Positions 47,195 through 54,960 of a stretch of 64,000 nt of DNA are shown here, piece after piece (positions within the stretch are counted from its first letter, which is position 1; every line of letters begins with the position of its first letter). The notes beneath the pieces were generated by a model, which was not told where the DNA came from, searched no databases, and saw only the letters and a list, made by a program, of their open reading frames with translations. The DNA comes from Symbiodinium microadriaticum (lineage: Eukaryota; Sar; Dinophyceae; Suessiales; Symbiodiniaceae), in assembly GCA_001939145.1 (NCBI GenBank), contig LSRX01000356.1, forward strand, positions 402,523 through 466,522, written 5' to 3'. Position numbers and translations under genes: made by a program.

Positions 47195-47278
47195 GTCTTT
47201 CTATTGCCTTGTGGACATGGTCTGGGCGAAGCTGCACACATCGAACGCTGACGAAGCCAATAGAGAAATCTGTTCATG

Positions 47279-47309
47279 CCCTAACGCTCCAGGTACCTAC
47301 TATATGGGT
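47279..47309 (+). repeat. HP3 hairpin element, left arm (split by the retrotransposon)
   Basis: The segment contains AGGTACCTACTATATGGGT, the left arm of the HP3 family also seen at 43695 and 63513. Its partner arm, with ACCCTATATAGTAGGTACCT, lies at 54757-54789. The copia element landed between them. Confidence 0.8.
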
Positions 47310-47535
47310 TGTGAAGACCTGCCAGGACTTAGGAACCCAGTGGACACGTGGATTCCACTGTTGTGCAGATCCTAGTTCTGTTGCCTGCTGTGACCGGCTC
47401 TCAGAGGGAGGGCTTGAGTCCAAGAACGGCGCGTGCCATGGAAGCAAAAGGCCTTTGGAGGCTTTCTCTTTGAGTGTGCGTCTGAAGTGACTTCGTGAGC
47501 CTTCGGACACTAGAGCTGCCAGGGTGCTCTTAACC
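47310..47535 (+). repeat. 5' LTR of the copia element
   Basis: This 226-bp direct repeat is identical to 54510-54735. It begins TGTGAAGACC and ends CTCTTAACC, so the 5' TG is standard but the 3' end is CC rather than the usual CA. Both borders are fixed: the next base differs between the copies on each side, and the flanks carry the TGGGT duplication. By position it should hold the promoter and the start of transcription, but I see no TATA-like box in it. Confidence 0.95.
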
Positions 47536-47536
47536 C

Positions 47537-47548
47537 TGGTAGCGGAGC
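47537..47548 (+). promoter_or_regulatory. Primer-binding site for reverse transcription (tRNA-iMet type)
   Basis: TGGTAGCGGAGC lies one base after the 5' LTR. It closely resembles the TGGTATCAGAGC site of many plant-type LTR elements, which pairs with the 3' end of initiator methionine tRNA. The position and the match support a tRNA-iMet primer; the exact host tRNA cannot be checked here. Confidence 0.75.
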
Positions 47549-47594
47549 CTATCGCGCTATCAGGAAAGATCCGTGACGCTACTGCTTAGGCAAG

Positions 47595-50500
47595 ATGGCG
47601 ACTGAGACTTCAGGGACCTCTGGTGCGAGCCCCGCCAATACCGGCAAGGCAGATAACTATGTGCCTGTGTTCAGCAACCAGCAGCGGGAATATAAAGAGT
47701 TCAAGAAGCGAGCTGAGATCTACCGGGTCAAGATGAGGCTGGCCGGGCGCCAGAAGGAGACCGTCTTCAACCTGGTGACGATGATGAGCGGCAAGGCCTG
47801 GGACCTTGTCGAGGACCTCCCTGTTGCGGAGATGGAGAAGGACGAGAGCTTCGACAAGATATTCGAGAGGCTGGACAAGGGTTTTCGATACGACCCCTTG
47901 ACTGAGCTTCCCGATGACTTTGAGGCCTACTTCATCAAGCTGCAGCGGCGAAGCAACCAGACCTTGCAAGAGTGGAGTGCTGAGTACCTGCGTGCAGAAC
48001 GGCGGCTGACGACGACCCACGGCGTGACCCTCCCCGAGAAGATCCGTGCTTGGTTCTTCCTGAGGAGGAGTGGCGTGAGCAAAGAGCAGAGACAGCTTAT
48101 CCTCACGAACGTCGGCGCCGAGAACCTCAACCTGGAGGCCGTGAGCAAAGCAATGAACTTTATTCTGGGACAGGACTCCAGGCTGGAAGGTAGAGGCGAC
48201 AAGTGGAACAAGAAGGTGGACCACGCCCACTACCAGGACGAGCTTGACAGCGAGGACTGGCCGGACGCGGACGCCACCTACTACCAGGACGTTGGTGAGG
48301 AGCCCCCTTGGCTCGACGCAGACCAGGCCTACTACGAGGACGAAGCAACAGAGGACGACTGCGACGATGCCTGGGATGTCGAGGAGTACGACGAGATCTA
48401 CGCCGCCTACGTCGACGCAAAGAACCGCATGAACCGGATGAGGACGGCCCGTGGCTTCTACCCCGTCGTCGCCTTGGTGGACCGCCCGGCTTCCCCTACG
48501 TCACCAGCTGGCAGAGGCAAGAGCCCCGGGAAGAAAGGAGGAGGAAAGAGGCCCGGGAAGAAGGGCCAGCCAGGAAAGCAAATGCCAGCCAAAGGAGGTG
48601 GAAGCAAGGCCGGTGCTCGTGGAAAGGCGGCGGTTGGGAGACAGGTGTGCTTGCGATGTGGCCAGGCAGGCCACTGGGCACGCGACTGCCCGGCCGGAGA
48701 GAAGAAGCGCCGCCTAGACCCGCAAGCCGGTGAGGTGATGATGGTGATGGACGCCGACCCCACCGATGGCATGGACAACCACAGCAGGACCTATGCCATG
48801 ACCCCGGTGTATGCCCTGGACAACGACGAGGACGATGACAACCAGACGTGCAACAGAGCAGTTCAGGATGGAGGCGCGGCCTCTGTCCTAGGGAGCCTCC
48901 TGCACGTGAAGCGTTACCTCAGACACCTGCTTGAGAATGGCTTCCCCTTGGACACCCTCGAGGTCTACGCGTGCAAGAAGTCCTTCCGCTACGGCAACTC
49001 TGCCACTGAGGCTACAGGTCTGTGTGTCCTGCTGCCAGTCGTGATGGGAGGAAAGAAGCGACAGGTGCTCACCTACATCATCGGTGGCTCCTGCCCCATC
49101 CTCTTTGGCAGGCCTGTTCTGGAAAAGCTCGAGGTGACCATCGACTACAAGGCCGGGAAAATGAAGTGGCCCGGCGGATCGTGGCAGCCAATATCCCGAG
49201 GCGACCGTGGAGAACACCAGCTGGTGCTTGCCGAGGACATGGCGACCCTCTTGGACGAGACCCAGGACTTTGAGGAGATCCTGGCCCCCACCGACTTCGA
49301 GACACACGTCGTCTTCAGCAAGAACCTTGGCTACCAGGCGATCCTCGGGAAGACGGCTTGCCCCAACGAGGTGTACCACACGACGCTCGAGAAGGACCAC
49401 AGCCTCGACGACCAGAGCAACGAGAAGGACCACAGCCTCGACGACCAGAGCAACGAGAAGGACCACAGCCGCAACGACCAGAGCAACGAGAAGGACCACA
49501 GCCACCATGACGGCAAGCAGAACGAGCACGAGATCGATCAGAAGGACCACTTGGAGGAGGCAAGACAGCAGCGAATTGCCTTCGACGAGAACCCCAGAAC
49601 GATACCTGAAAGCGCCACGGCAACAGCATCTTCTCCATCACCTATGTGGACCCTGGAGGAGGTTGTTAATGCAAAGCAGGTTCCCCTGAGCGACAAGGTC
49701 GTGGTGAAGAATCTCCCAAAAGGGAAGCTCAACGGCTTCATTGCCAGTGTGGCCAAGGAGAAGAAGGAGCTGAAGAGTGCAATGGACAGGGCCGCCCACG
49801 TTTCCTCAGCTGATGAAAAGCTGGTGTGGGAAGTCTTTGCAGGGAAGGGCAGGCTGACTGCCAGTTTGAAGTGCCAAGGCGCAGTGACTGAGCCTTTCTC
49901 CACCAAGGAAGGGTGGAACCTTCGCCGGGCCAAGGACCGAAAGAAGTTTCTAAGGAGGCTTCGTCACGAGGAGCCCGACGAGGTGGTGATCACTCCCCAC
50001 TCGCGTTTGTGGAGCCCAACGCTGGAAAAACAGCTAGCCACTGCCCCTGGTGGCTGGGCCCAGCTCTGCAGACAGAGACAGCAGGACCACGACGAGATCC
50101 TGGTTTTCTGTGCCCTGGTCTTTGAGGTGCAGCGACGTGGAGGACGACACGCCCACCTGGAACACCCATGGACCAGCAGAGCATGGAAGACGAAGGCATT
50201 CCACCGTTTGTCCGGGATGCCTACCTACGTGGACCAGTGCATGTATGGTGCCCTCTCAAGAGATGGTGGCTGCCCACTGAGGAAGTCTACGTGCATACTC
50301 ACCACCAAGAGGAGCGTGCATCAAGGACTTCAGTGCGAATGTGACGGCAGCCACGACCACGGACGAGAGCAGGGACACGCCCAACATGAGGACAACGAGC
50401 CCCCGGACCTCATGGCCAAGAAGTTCGCCGAGCTCATCGTGCAGGATGGTGTCGCAGAGGATGCCCTCCCTATTGACGAGGGCACCGAGGCGGCCGATGT

Positions 50501-53500
50501 CGAGATGGAGCAGGCCACCGGCGAGGAAGCACAGGAGGAGCCCGAGGTGATCAAGGCCAACCAGAGCTTGAAGCAGCAGGTGGGCAGACAAGCATTCAGC
50601 TACGTTGCTCGCCTCCACAAGAACCTCGGACACCCGAGCCCAACAGTGCTGGCTAGGATGTTGGAGGAAGTGCAGGCGACCGAGAACGTGATCACCTGTG
50701 CCAAGAACTACCTGTGTGCTGCGTGTCTCAAAAGAAAGAAGCCTGCTGGAGTGCCCCCAGCAAGTGGCATCGAAGGCCGGGAGTTTAACGAGCGGCTCAT
50801 GCTCGACTCTGCCTGGATCGACACCGATGATGGTCGCATGTGCGTGCTCACCATCATGTGCCAGGCCACCCGCTTCGTGACCATCAGGGTCCTGGCAAGC
50901 GAGCAAAGCAAGGAGCTTCTGAAGGGGCTCGAGCGTGCCTGGATCAAGCACTTTGGGGTGCCCAAGATTATCAGGATTGATGAGGCCAAGGGCTGGAGCG
51001 CCACCTTGATCCGTGAATGGTGCTCGGACCACGGCGTTGAGCTGGAAATTGCTCCAGCAGAGGCACACAGCTGGCTTGGAGCTGTTGAACGTCGGCACCA
51101 AGTGGTGCGAAGAAGCCTGGAGCTGTACATGGAGGACCGCCAAGACCGCACAAGAACAGGGCTGCGTGAAGCTGCCATCTTTGTGCCGGGCCAGATCAAC
51201 TTGCTGAGTTCGGTGAAAGGTTTTTCCCCGGCCCAATGGGTGCTTGGCAAAACTCCAGCAAACAGCTTCAGCCTCACCAACGAGATCTTCAACCCAGCCG
51301 CCCCAGATGCTGAAGATGATGCCGGAGCCTTTGCCGCAAATCAGCGTCGCCGGACCGCCGCCCAGATTGCCTTCCTGAAGGCCGACACCGACCTCAGACT
51401 GAGGCGCGCCATGAACCGGAACTACCGCGAGGGCGACCAAGCCATGCCAAAGGTGGGCCAGAAGGTTTTCTTCTGGCGCATACAAGGCGCTGGCATTCTT
51501 CAGAAGAACCGCTGGCGGGGACCAGCTCGGGTGGTTGCTGTCGAGACCGACGATAGCGGCAAGGAGCGAGTTATCTGGCTGGCCCATGGCACCTCTCTTT
51601 TGCGATGTGCCCCTCACCAGGTGCGGCCCGTTATCGAGGAAACTGGCTACAACGTTGTGTCCGACCCCGGTGCTGCCATGGAGGCCCTGCAGGAGCTCAA
51701 AGCCCGCAGCACAACTCAGTTCAAGGACATCACCGCTAGTGAGCCCGTTCTGGAGGACAACGTTGACGACCACCTCTCTCACTACGAGCCCAGCTTGCCA
51801 GACGACAACAGCCACCCCAGCGACGCCGACGAGGAGACTGCGCGACCTCTACCACCTCTGCCTGGCGTTGTTGAGCTAGCCTTCCAGGACGTGCTCTCCC
51901 GGCAGCGCCCCCTCACCCGACGCATCAGCACTGCCGAGCCCGAGCCGGAGCACCTTGACGCCGATGCCCCGCCCGACAAGCGTGCGCGACTGGATCCCGC
52001 CCGCCCACCCGGTGCTACTTCCTCTTCTTCCCCGGCGACCGCGGCTGCCAGCGCGCGACCTGAGGACACACCCGTGCCGGAGGACGATGAGGAGCTCTAT
52101 GTGGATGCCTATGTGGTGGACACGGCCGACAACGACTTCCCTGAAGGCTGGGCCGTGGTTGATGGCGAAATTGCCATCGATGAGGCCTGGCTGGCAAGAG
52201 TCGAGGCGAAGGAGAAGCACATGAATGTGGAGCAGAGGGCGGCCATGGTCCAGGCCAAAAGAACTGAGCTGGAATCTTATTTCAGCAACCAGGTGTGGCA
52301 GTTTGCTGAAGATGGCGAAAACAGGGCTGGCCGAACCGTCTCAGCCCGATGGGTGCTTTCCTGGAAGGAGCCCGAGAATGGTGGCCCCCCCAAGGCGAAA
52401 GCACGCCTTGTACTTCGTGGCTTCGAGGACCCCGACCTGATGAACATCGAAAAGGCTTCGCCAACAGCCACAAGGCAAAGCAAGATGCTTCTGCTGGCCT
52501 TTGCGGGCAACTGGCAATGGGTGGTGTTTTGCGGTGACGTGAGGACAGCCTTTTTGTCAGGGGCCGAGTTCAACAGGAAGATTGTGGTGAAGCTGCCGGC
52601 CGATTGTGGCCCGCTTCTGGGAGCTGGTCCGCAGCCGACATACATGCGGATGCTTAAGTCAGCCTACGGGCTGGCCGACGCACCTCTTCTGTGGTGGAAA
52701 GAAGCAGACAGGCGACAACGCAGGGGAGGCTGGGAAAGACACCCGTTGGACAGGTGCTTCTACCTGCTGTTCACCAAGGACCGAGTGTTGACAGCAGCAC
52801 TGGTGCTGCATGTCGACGACCTCCTTGTTGCCGGGGATGGCCAGAACACCGAGTTCAAGGCAGCCATCGCCACCCTGAAGAAGATCTTCGACTTTGGCAA
52901 GTGGCAGGAGCTGCACGACAAGAGCCCCATCCTCTACTGTGGCGGCAAGCTGGAACGGGATGCAGCTGGCATCCACCTTGGGTACGCCGACTACCTCAAG
53001 AAAGTTGCTCCTGTGACTGTTCCCCGCGCCAAGGAGAACAAGCCTTTGCAGCCGAGAGACGTGGGCAAGCTTCGTGGACTGATCGGTGCTCTCCAGTGGC
53101 CAGCCGGCCAAGGACTCCCTGCACTGAGCGCTTCCCTGAGTATCCAGGCCGCGGGCATAAACCAGGCCGACACCAACCTCGTGGCTGAGCTCAACAAGAC
53201 CCTCAGGTTTGCGAAGGCCCAGCACAGCTACCGGATCACCATGGGCAAGGTGTTTGGCGACCTCAACGACGTGTGCCTGGTGGTGTTCAGCGACGCCGCC
53301 TTCGCCGTGAGACCAGATGGGTCATCCCAAGGCGGCCTCCTCGTGGTGATGACTTCTAAGAAGGTGCTCAGTGGAGAGACTGTGCCGTACTCTGTTTTGA
53401 GCTGGAGGTCCCACAAGCTTCAAAGGGTGTGTCGCAGCAGCCTTGCAGCAGAGGCCCAGGGGCTTGCAACGGCCCTCGACGAGCTGGTGATGGTTAAGTC

Positions 53501-54446
53501 GATGGTCTCGCTGATGCTGGACCCACGCCAGGACCCAAGAGCCCCAGAGACTGCACAGTGGCCAGGCAGCTCTGTCGCCGTGATCGACGCCAAGGCCCTC
53601 TACGACGCCCTCAAGAAGCCAGGCTTTACAAGTGCACAAGACAAGCGGACCGCCATCGAGATCCTCTGCGTGCAGGACGAGCTGAAGAGGCTTGGGACCA
53701 CTTTGCGGTGGGTCTCGAGCGAGCGGATGCTGGCAGATGGACTCACAAAGGTTGGGTCGCGGCAGGAGCTCGCCGACACGATGATGTCGGGGAGGCTCAG
53801 CCTGGTCTTTGACAAGGACTTCGTGGCCGCGAAGAAGAAGACGAAAGAGGAGCGAGAGCGAGCGCAGCGAGCATCTGGGGGACAATATGGTTCCCGCATC
53901 GCACAGCACATCTCAATGGTGCTCCTCGCGCAGGCCGCCAACGGTGTGGACGGCAAGACCCTGGACGACGGCAACCACGCGACCTACTACACCGACCTGT
54001 TTCTCGGCTTCCTCTTCCTGCAGTTTACCTTCATGCTGGCCTATGTCCTGTGCAAGATCGTGGGCTACGTGACCGCGGCGACGACTGCGAGGACCAGACC
54101 CGTGAGGACGACCGCCGACGCCACAACCCAGACGACAGGCCGCGACCAAGACACCAAGCTCTACCACCTCAACGCCATGACAAGGCAGTACCACAACGAG
54201 CTCGACGAGTACAGGGAGTACACAGCACAGCTCAAGGCTGAGAACACCGGCCTGTGGCGACAACTTGAGGACTGCCGACACGAACGAGACGCTCTTCGAC
54301 ACCGCCCTCAACCAGGTGTGCCCCAGCGTGTGTGGCTCACAACGAAGGGTCAGTGCTTCCACCCAGACGAGAACTGTGGACACCTACGAGGAGCCCGGCC
54401 CTTTTCAAGGGCACTTTGCAGAGACTGCGAACGAAGACTGGGATAG
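47595..54446 (+). CDS. Copia-type gag-pol polyprotein (2,283 aa)
   Basis: This is a single uninterrupted ORF starting in good context (AAGATGG) 59 bp after the 5' LTR. Domains in order: a Gag of about 340 residues with an acidic stretch then a Lys/Gly-rich stretch; a CX2CX4HX4C zinc knuckle at 352-365; an aspartic protease with DGGA at 425-428; four copies of an 11-residue EKDHSxxDQSN repeat from 599; a methyltransferase-like segment at 743-900; and integrase with an H1008/H1013/C1041/C1044 zinc site and D1071, D1129 and E1165 (35 residues between the last two). Reverse transcriptase follows with D1648 and HVDD at D1741/D1742, then RNase H with D1900, E1953, D1998 and D2048. The tail holds a membrane segment at about 2135-2158, a charged helix, and Cys/His residues at 2254-2278. 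It is much longer than a typical copia polyprotein (about 1,300-1,500 aa). No frameshift or stop interrupts it, so it may be active. The protease and methyltransferase-like motifs deviate from consensus. Confidence 0.95.
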   Translation: MATETSGTSGASPANTGKADNYVPVFSNQQREYKEFKKRAEIYRVKMRLAGRQKETVFNLVTMMSGKAWDLVEDLPVAEMEKDESFDKIFERLDKGFRYDPLTELPDDFEAYFIKLQRRSNQTLQEWSAEYLRAERRLTTTHGVTLPEKIRAWFFLRRSGVSKEQRQLILTNVGAENLNLEAVSKAMNFILGQDSRLEGRGDKWNKKVDHAHYQDELDSEDWPDADATYYQDVGEEPPWLDADQAYYEDEATEDDCDDAWDVEEYDEIYAAYVDAKNRMNRMRTARGFYPVVALVDRPASPTSPAGRGKSPGKKGGGKRPGKKGQPGKQMPAKGGGSKAGARGKAAVGRQVCLRCGQAGHWARDCPAGEKKRRLDPQAGEVMMVMDADPTDGMDNHSRTYAMTPVYALDNDEDDDNQTCNRAVQDGGAASVLGSLLHVKRYLRHLLENGFPLDTLEVYACKKSFRYGNSATEATGLCVLLPVVMGGKKRQVLTYIIGGSCPILFGRPVLEKLEVTIDYKAGKMKWPGGSWQPISRGDRGEHQLVLAEDMATLLDETQDFEEILAPTDFETHVVFSKNLGYQAILGKTACPNEVYHTTLEKDHSLDDQSNEKDHSLDDQSNEKDHSRNDQSNEKDHSHHDGKQNEHEIDQKDHLEEARQQRIAFDENPRTIPESATATASSPSPMWTLEEVVNAKQVPLSDKVVVKNLPKGKLNGFIASVAKEKKELKSAMDRAAHVSSADEKLVWEVFAGKGRLTASLKCQGAVTEPFSTKEGWNLRRAKDRKKFLRRLRHEEPDEVVITPHSRLWSPTLEKQLATAPGGWAQLCRQRQQDHDEILVFCALVFEVQRRGGRHAHLEHPWTSRAWKTKAFHRLSGMPTYVDQCMYGALSRDGGCPLRKSTCILTTKRSVHQGLQCECDGSHDHGREQGHAQHEDNEPPDLMAKKFAELIVQDGVAEDALPIDEGTEAADVEMEQATGEEAQEEPEVIKANQSLKQQVGRQAFSYVARLHKNLGHPSPTVLARMLEEVQATENVITCAKNYLCAACLKRKKPAGVPPASGIEGREFNERLMLDSAWIDTDDGRMCVLTIMCQATRFVTIRVLASEQSKELLKGLERAWIKHFGVPKIIRIDEAKGWSATLIREWCSDHGVELEIAPAEAHSWLGAVERRHQVVRRSLELYMEDRQDRTRTGLREAAIFVPGQINLLSSVKGFSPAQWVLGKTPANSFSLTNEIFNPAAPDAEDDAGAFAANQRRRTAAQIAFLKADTDLRLRRAMNRNYREGDQAMPKVGQKVFFWRIQGAGILQKNRWRGPARVVAVETDDSGKERVIWLAHGTSLLRCAPHQVRPVIEETGYNVVSDPGAAMEALQELKARSTTQFKDITASEPVLEDNVDDHLSHYEPSLPDDNSHPSDADEETARPLPPLPGVVELAFQDVLSRQRPLTRRISTAEPEPEHLDADAPPDKRARLDPARPPGATSSSSPATAAASARPEDTPVPEDDEELYVDAYVVDTADNDFPEGWAVVDGEIAIDEAWLARVEAKEKHMNVEQRAAMVQAKRTELESYFSNQVWQFAEDGENRAGRTVSARWVLSWKEPENGGPPKAKARLVLRGFEDPDLMNIEKASPTATRQSKMLLLAFAGNWQWVVFCGDVRTAFLSGAEFNRKIVVKLPADCGPLLGAGPQPTYMRMLKSAYGLADAPLLWWKEADRRQRRGGWERHPLDRCFYLLFTKDRVLTAALVLHVDDLLVAGDGQNTEFKAAIATLKKIFDFGKWQELHDKSPILYCGGKLERDAAGIHLGYADYLKKVAPVTVPRAKENKPLQPRDVGKLRGLIGALQWPAGQGLPALSASLSIQAAGINQADTNLVAELNKTLRFAKAQHSYRITMGKVFGDLNDVCLVVFSDAAFAVRPDGSSQGGLLVVMTSKKVLSGETVPYSVLSWRSHKLQRVCRSSLAAEAQGLATALDELVMVKSMVSLMLDPRQDPRAPETAQWPGSSVAVIDAKALYDALKKPGFTSAQDKRTAIEILCVQDELKRLGTTLRWVSSERMLADGLTKVGSRQELADTMMSGRLSLVFDKDFVAAKKKTKEERERAQRASGGQYGSRIAQHISMVLLAQAANGVDGKTLDDGNHATYYTDLFLGFLFLQFTFMLAYVLCKIVGYVTAATTARTRPVRTTADATTQTTGRDQDTKLYHLNAMTRQYHNELDEYREYTAQLKAENTGLWRQLEDCRHERDALRHRPQPGVPQRVWLTTKGQCFHPDENCGHLRGARPFSRALCRDCERRLG
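49389..49510 (+). repeat. 33-bp coding tandem repeat in the polyprotein
   Basis: Three full units and a partial fourth of a 33-bp repeat encode the hydrophilic 11-mer EKDHSLDDQSN, with small changes (RN in unit 3, HHD in the partial unit). It links the protease to the methyltransferase-like segment and is probably an unstructured linker that varies in copy number between elements. Confidence 0.9.
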
Positions 54447-54479
54447 GGACCGGTGGCGAGCAAAGCGAGCCAGTGCACA

Positions 54480-54509
54480 GCTTCCTTTCTGTTTCTTCCT
54501 TTCTCCCTG
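54480..54509 (+). promoter_or_regulatory. Pyrimidine tract just before the 3' LTR
   Basis: Between the polyprotein stop and the 3' LTR the coding strand reads as an almost unbroken C/T run ending in CCCTG. Plus-strand priming normally uses a purine tract at this place. The tract followed by AG could instead serve as a splice acceptor. The role is inferred from position only. Confidence 0.5.
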
Positions 54510-54735
54510 TGTGAAGACCTGCCAGGACTTAGGAACCCAGTGGACACGTGGATTCCACTGTTGTGCAGATCCTAGTTCTGTTGCCTGCTGTGACCGGCTC
54601 TCAGAGGGAGGGCTTGAGTCCAAGAACGGCGCGTGCCATGGAAGCAAAAGGCCTTTGGAGGCTTTCTCTTTGAGTGTGCGTCTGAAGTGACTTCGTGAGC
54701 CTTCGGACACTAGAGCTGCCAGGGTGCTCTTAACC
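54510..54735 (+). repeat. 3' LTR of the copia element
   Basis: This copy is identical to the 5' LTR over all 226 bp and is followed by the TGGGT target duplication. It begins 63 bp after the polyprotein stop codon. The 30 bases just before it are almost all pyrimidine on the coding strand, where a purine tract would be expected. Confidence 0.95.
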
Positions 54736-54756
54736 TGGGTTTTTAGGGGGCTCTCG

Positions 54757-54789
54757 TACCCTATATAGTAGGTACCTGAGGGCTTAGGG
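54757..54789 (+). repeat. HP3 hairpin element, right arm (split by the retrotransposon)
   Basis: This is the right arm of the HP3 copy interrupted by the copia element. The loop bases before it (GGGGGCTCTCG) match the loop of the intact copy at 43695-43766 (GGGGCTCTAG), which confirms that the two arms once formed one element. Confidence 0.8.
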
Positions 54790-54840
54790 ATAGGTTTGCT
54801 TGGTGCATGTTCGGATGTCGGGTGTTCTGCGGTTTACCCC

Positions 54841-54926
54841 TAAGCTCCATGGTAGTTCCTTTTTGGGATCACATTATAGGATCCTAAATAGAAACCACAA
54901 AACGGAACTACAATGGAGCCTATGGA
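54841..54926. repeat. HP4 hairpin element
   Basis: Arms AAGCTCCATGGTAGTTCCTTTTTGGG and GGAACTACAATGGAGCCTATGG. An HP2 half-element follows without a gap. Confidence 0.75.
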
Positions 54927-54960
54927 CCCAAAAAGGGACCCTAACTTAGAGAACTACCCA
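54926..54960. repeat. HP2 hairpin element, right arm only
   Basis: Only the right arm remains (AAAGGGACCCTAACTTAGAGAACTACCC). It is fused directly to the end of an HP4 element. Confidence 0.65.

Larger units (their letters stand above)
47310..54735 (+). mobile_element. Complete Ty1/copia LTR retrotransposon (7,426 bp)
   Basis: This is a full-length element with two identical 226-bp LTRs (47310-47535 and 54510-54735), a tRNA primer-binding site directly after the 5' LTR and one gag-pol ORF. The 5-bp target duplication TGGGT lies at 47305-47309 and 54736-54740. Integrase precedes reverse transcriptase, which is the Ty1/copia order. I found no mismatch between the LTRs, so the insertion is recent or was recently homogenised. 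The element is clearly richer in GC than its surroundings and contains no TTTAGGG words. It sits inside the loop of a short hairpin element, whose arms are left at 47279-47309 and 54757-54789. Confidence 0.96.

Noticed and set aside
47610-54383. Many ORFs of 60-519 aa on the minus strand and in other plus frames inside the polyprotein
   Set aside because: They are shadows of the GC-rich gag-pol ORF, whose domains and unbroken frame are clear.
54487-54690. Downstream ORF repeated at 47209-47490 (same peptide in both LTRs)
   Set aside because: The shared peptide is the LTR read in one frame and has no start or motif of its own.
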